From assembly GCA_012522985.1 (NCBI GenBank), contig JAAYJJ010000116.1, positions 1 to 9,251 on the forward strand: a DNA stretch of 9,251 bases, read 5' to 3'. This document shows, piece after piece, positions 6,827-9,251 of this stretch; the first letter of the stretch is position 1, and the number at the start of each line of letters is the position of its first letter. The notes under the pieces were generated by a model that was not told where the DNA came from, did not search any database, and saw nothing but the letters and a program-made list of their open reading frames with translations. The stretch comes from Aliarcobacter butzleri. Its GTDB lineage: Bacteria > Campylobacterota > Campylobacteria > Campylobacterales > Arcobacteraceae. The translations under genes were made by a program, and so were the position numbers.

Positions 6827-7537
6827 ATGGATATTTTACCAGCTATAGATCTAAAAGATGGCAAAGCAGTTAGGCTTACAAAAGGTGTTATGGATAGTGC
6901 TAAAATATATAGCGATGAACCGTGGCAAGTAGCAAAAAGATTTGAAGAGCTAGGAAGCAAATGGGTACATATAGTAGATCTTAATGGTGCTTTTAAGGGT
7001 GAACCAGCAAACCTAGAGCAGATTAAAAAGATAAGAGAAAATTGCAATCTCAAAATAGAATTAGGTGGTGGTATAAGAGATGAAGATACTATAAAAATGT
7101 ATCTTGAGCTTGGTGTTGATAGGTTAATACTAGGCTCTATTGCTCTAAAAGATCCCCATTTTGTTAAGTCTATGGCAAAAAAATATCCAATAGCAGTTGG
7201 TATAGATGCTGTTGATGGTATGGTTGCAGTTGAAGGATGGGCAGAGCTAAGTAGTATAAAAGCTATCACTTTAGCCAAGCAGTTTGCTGATGCTGGAGTT
7301 GAAGCTATAATTTGTACCGATATAAGCAAAGATGGTATGCTTTGTGGAGTAAATGTAGGATTTACTGAAACTATAGCAGATGCTAGTAATTTAGATACTA
7401 TAGCAAGTGGTGGAGTAAAAGACATAGAAGATATAAAAGCTTGTAAAAATAGTGGTAAAATAAGTGGTGTTATAGTAGGAAAAGCCTTTTATGAAGGTAG
7501 GCTTGATCTTCAAGAGGCTTTTAGCATAGTAGGTTAA
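6827..7537 (+). CDS. hisA: Phosphoribosylformimino-AICAR-phosphate (ProFAR) isomerase
   Basis: HisA is a (beta/alpha)8 barrel that converts ProFAR to PRFAR, the fourth step of histidine synthesis, by an Amadori rearrangement. It has 236 residues, close to the family norm of about 240. Both catalytic acids are visible: Asp8 in [15 protein letters not shown] and Asp127 in VGIDAVDG. The phosphate-binding loops are GGGIRD (80-85) and ASGGV (193-197), with [11 protein letters not shown] (162-172) between them. [10 protein letters not shown] (129-138) is typical of HisA rather than HisF. The start has an AGAGGG-type ribosome binding site at 6815-6820, six to seven bases before the ATG. No other his gene is in view, so hisA is separated from a his operon here or sits at its edge. 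Confidence 0.96.
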   Translation: MDILPAIDLKDGKAVRLTKGVMDSAKIYSDEPWQVAKRFEELGSKWVHIVDLNGAFKGEPANLEQIKKIRENCNLKIELGGGIRDEDTIKMYLELGVDRLILGSIALKDPHFVKSMAKKYPIAVGIDAVDGMVAVEGWAELSSIKAITLAKQFADAGVEAIICTDISKDGMLCGVNVGFTETIADASNLDTIASGGVKDIEDIKACKNSGKISGVIVGKAFYEGRLDLQEAFSIVG

Positions 7538-7538
7538 A

Positions 7539-9251
7539 ATGTTCAAAAGTAGTAGTATTAGAGCAAAGTTTTTGTTAGCACTTGTGCTAACAATAATATT
7601 TACTTTAGAAATAACAGGTATATTTCAATACTACTATATGTATAACTACAATAAATCTTATGTTTTTGAAAAAATCAAGCTTTCACAATCTATTATAAAA
7701 AATGAACTTAATACTCTTATTATACAAAATGATTCTATTTGTGATAAGATTAAAAATGATTCTAGGGTAGTAGCTTCACTTTTTATAATAGATAATTATA
7801 TGGATCAAAACAATACTTCAAATGATATCTTTAATGGTATGAAAAAAGATCTTTTAGAACATATTTCCAATAAAATAACTTTACTTAATAATTTAAGCTA
7901 TACTTTGTATGATAAAGAGGGTAGATTAGTAAGTCATATGTTAGTAAGTGATACAATAGGCAAAAAAGAGGCTATAGGAATCTTTAAAGATGGTAAAAGT
8001 GAAGGGTTAAGTCCTACAAATTATAAAAAAGTAGATCTTATAGCAGATGTTAAACTAGAGCAAAGTTTTATTAATAACCAAGATAACTTTGAGCAATATA
8101 AGATAGAGTATAAAGAGATAAATGAAAATAAGTTTTTGGTGATAGCTAAATATGTGAAGATTTATAGAGATGATAAACTTTTAGGACACTTAAAGCTAGA
8201 GAGATTTGTAGATGATTCATATATTAAAGCAATCGCTCAAAAAACAAAAACTACATTTGATATTATTTTTGACAATAAAGGTTTTGACTATATTAAAAAT
8301 AACTTTAATATAAATGATTTTGATGAGTTGATAGAAGTAGGTGATAAGTTTATAAAGAGTGATCAATTTGTATTTAATGGTGATACTATATATATACTAA
8401 ATGCTGTTTCAAAAGATGAGTTTAATCTACTTCTTAAAGATGGTATCTTAATAATGCTTATATCTGTATTTATATCATTTATAATAATTATACCTGTGCT
8501 TTATTTTGTAATAAGTTTAGATATCTTAAATCCTATACAAAGATTATTTGATGCTACAAAGGCTATAAAAGATAATCATTATGATATAGATTTGAAAATA
8601 GAGACAAGTGATATAACTCTTAAATCTTTTGCTTCTTCTTTTGTCTCTATGATAGAAAAGATCAAACAAAGAGATAAAGAGATAAAAATAAGAAACTTTC
8701 ATGATAAATTAATAGCATCTTGTTCTGCTAAGTTTATCAATCAAGATGAATTTAATGATCAGGTACATAGTGCTTTAAAACTTATTAAAAAGGCATTAAA
8801 AGCTCAAAAAATCTCATTGCTTACATTTGTACCAGAGTCGAAATTTATTAAAAAAGAGTATGTTTTAGGAACTGTTTGTAAATATGCAAATATCTGTAAG
8901 AAATGTAAAACAATAGATAATATTTTAAAAATCAATAGAAAAGAGCTATTTTTTATCAATAATCTAAAAGAAGAAGATAGATTTGTTCACTGTAAATTGG
9001 CAAAAGAGGATAGAATTAAGTCTATGGTAGTAATACCTATATTTCATAAAGATGAAAGATTAGCAGCACTTATATTGGAGTTTAGTGATAATAAAAACTT
9101 ATTAGATGAAAACTACTCATATTTACTTAAGCCTTTGGCTAATATCTTTGGAAATGTTATAAACCAAGAGATACAAGAAGAGCTTAATACAAATAGAGAG
9201 CAAATGTTACTCCAACAATCCAAAATGGCGGCAATGGGAGAGATGATAGGG
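7539..9251 (+). CDS. Two-transmembrane sensor histidine kinase with HAMP-like and GAF domains (partial)
   Basis: From the ATG at 7539 the frame is open for 571 codons to the window end. Residues 11-29 form the first transmembrane segment. About 30-300 form an extracytoplasmic, Cache-like sensor region (YTLYDKEGRLVSH at 121-133; VIAKYVKIYRDDKLLGHLKL at 201-220). Residues 302-326 form the second membrane segment. A HAMP-like linker with DILNPIQRL (328-336) leads to a GAF-type domain (about 390-545) carrying Cys447, Cys453, Cys456 and Cys485. A helical stretch ends in QQSKMAAMGEMIG (559-571), which in this phylum leads directly to the H box. The histidine, the ATPase domain and any receiver domain lie beyond the window. 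The start is one base after the hisA stop, with AGG at 7531-7533 five bases upstream. It probably phosphorylates a response regulator not seen here. The ligand is unknown. Confidence 0.88.
   Translation, partial: MFKSSSIRAKFLLALVLTIIFTLEITGIFQYYYMYNYNKSYVFEKIKLSQSIIKNELNTLIIQNDSICDKIKNDSRVVASLFIIDNYMDQNNTSNDIFNGMKKDLLEHISNKITLLNNLSYTLYDKEGRLVSHMLVSDTIGKKEAIGIFKDGKSEGLSPTNYKKVDLIADVKLEQSFINNQDNFEQYKIEYKEINENKFLVIAKYVKIYRDDKLLGHLKLERFVDDSYIKAIAQKTKTTFDIIFDNKGFDYIKNNFNINDFDELIEVGDKFIKSDQFVFNGDTIYILNAVSKDEFNLLLKDGILIMLISVFISFIIIIPVLYFVISLDILNPIQRLFDATKAIKDNHYDIDLKIETSDITLKSFASSFVSMIEKIKQRDKEIKIRNFHDKLIASCSAKFINQDEFNDQVHSALKLIKKALKAQKISLLTFVPESKFIKKEYVLGTVCKYANICKKCKTIDNILKINRKELFFINNLKEEDRFVHCKLAKEDRIKSMVVIPIFHKDERLAALILEFSDNKNLLDENYSYLLKPLANIFGNVINQEIQEELNTNREQMLLQQSKMAAMGEMIG
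7572..7593. repeat. Perfect 10-bp inverted repeat inside the kinase gene start
   Basis: TTGTTAGCAC (7572-7581) and GTGCTAACAA (7584-7593) form a perfect dyad with a 2-base spacer, beginning 33 bases after the kinase start codon and encoding part of the first membrane helix. It is one of the strongest dyads in the window. Its core resembles the half-sites of CIRCE, but the spacing does not fit. It may be coincidence from coding constraint or an mRNA structure near the start. Confidence 0.4.

Noticed and set aside
6775..7425. Long minus-strand open frame of 216 codons over hisA
   Set aside because: Low-complexity, serine/isoleucine/proline-rich product typical of an antisense shadow; the plus strand encodes HisA with all catalytic residues.
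7572..7593. CIRCE/HrcA operator
   Set aside because: The half-sites resemble TTAGCAC/GTGCTAA, but the spacer is 2 bases instead of 9, the outer TC/GA bases are missing, and the site lies inside a coding region far from any chaperone gene.

Overview
The window is AT-rich DNA (clearly below 40% G+C by eye, not counted) from a bacterium of the Campylobacterota (Epsilonproteobacteria), probably near Arcobacteraceae or Sulfurimonas/Sulfurovum-like lineages. The signs are the HPPK (FolK) variant with an N-terminal extension and a GIGGN rather than GSN motif, the MnmA variant with a VYMKLH segment, heavy use of ATA and AGT/AGA codons, frequent non-ATG starts (GTG for prs, TTG for lepA), and a sensor kinase with the MAAMGEMIG lead-in to the H box that is common in this phylum. 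Genus is an inference and cannot be fixed from this window.

Layout. At the left edge, the first 35 codons of a probable membrane protein run off on the minus strand. A divergent intergenic region (106-268) follows and holds a perfect 16-bp inverted repeat. On the plus strand comes an open frame in which a complete FolK domain is joined in frame to the N-terminal half of the tRNA 2-thiouridylase MnmA. It is cut by a single in-frame TAA (1190-1192), after which the rest of MnmA continues in the same frame to 1816. Next is a stand-alone AAA/DUF4143-type ATPase (1957-3261) behind a three-copy palindromic operator-like element. Then come prs (PRPP synthetase), lepA (EF-4) and a ComF-type phosphoribosyltransferase (a compact run; lepA and comF overlap by one base), hisA with its own upstream promoter-like region, and, one base after hisA, a two-TM sensor histidine kinase with a GAF domain. 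The kinase is truncated by the window end just before its phospho-accepting histidine.

How the genes relate. Most of the window is housekeeping: folate synthesis, tRNA wobble thiolation, PRPP supply, translation fidelity, competence or DNA-uptake-type PRTase, and histidine synthesis. Prs makes PRPP, which feeds histidine synthesis (HisA) and PRTases in general, but the proximity may be chance. The accessory element is the AAA/DUF4143 ATPase set between conserved genes. No CRISPR array, RNA gene, insertion sequence or phage gene was seen, and no strong intrinsic terminator was found in any gap. I do not see a complete new system. The items most worth a second look are the FolK-MnmA fusion with its nonsense codon, the CATACAAT operator array before the ATPase, and the cysteine cluster in the kinase GAF domain. 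No gap exceeds 300 bases.
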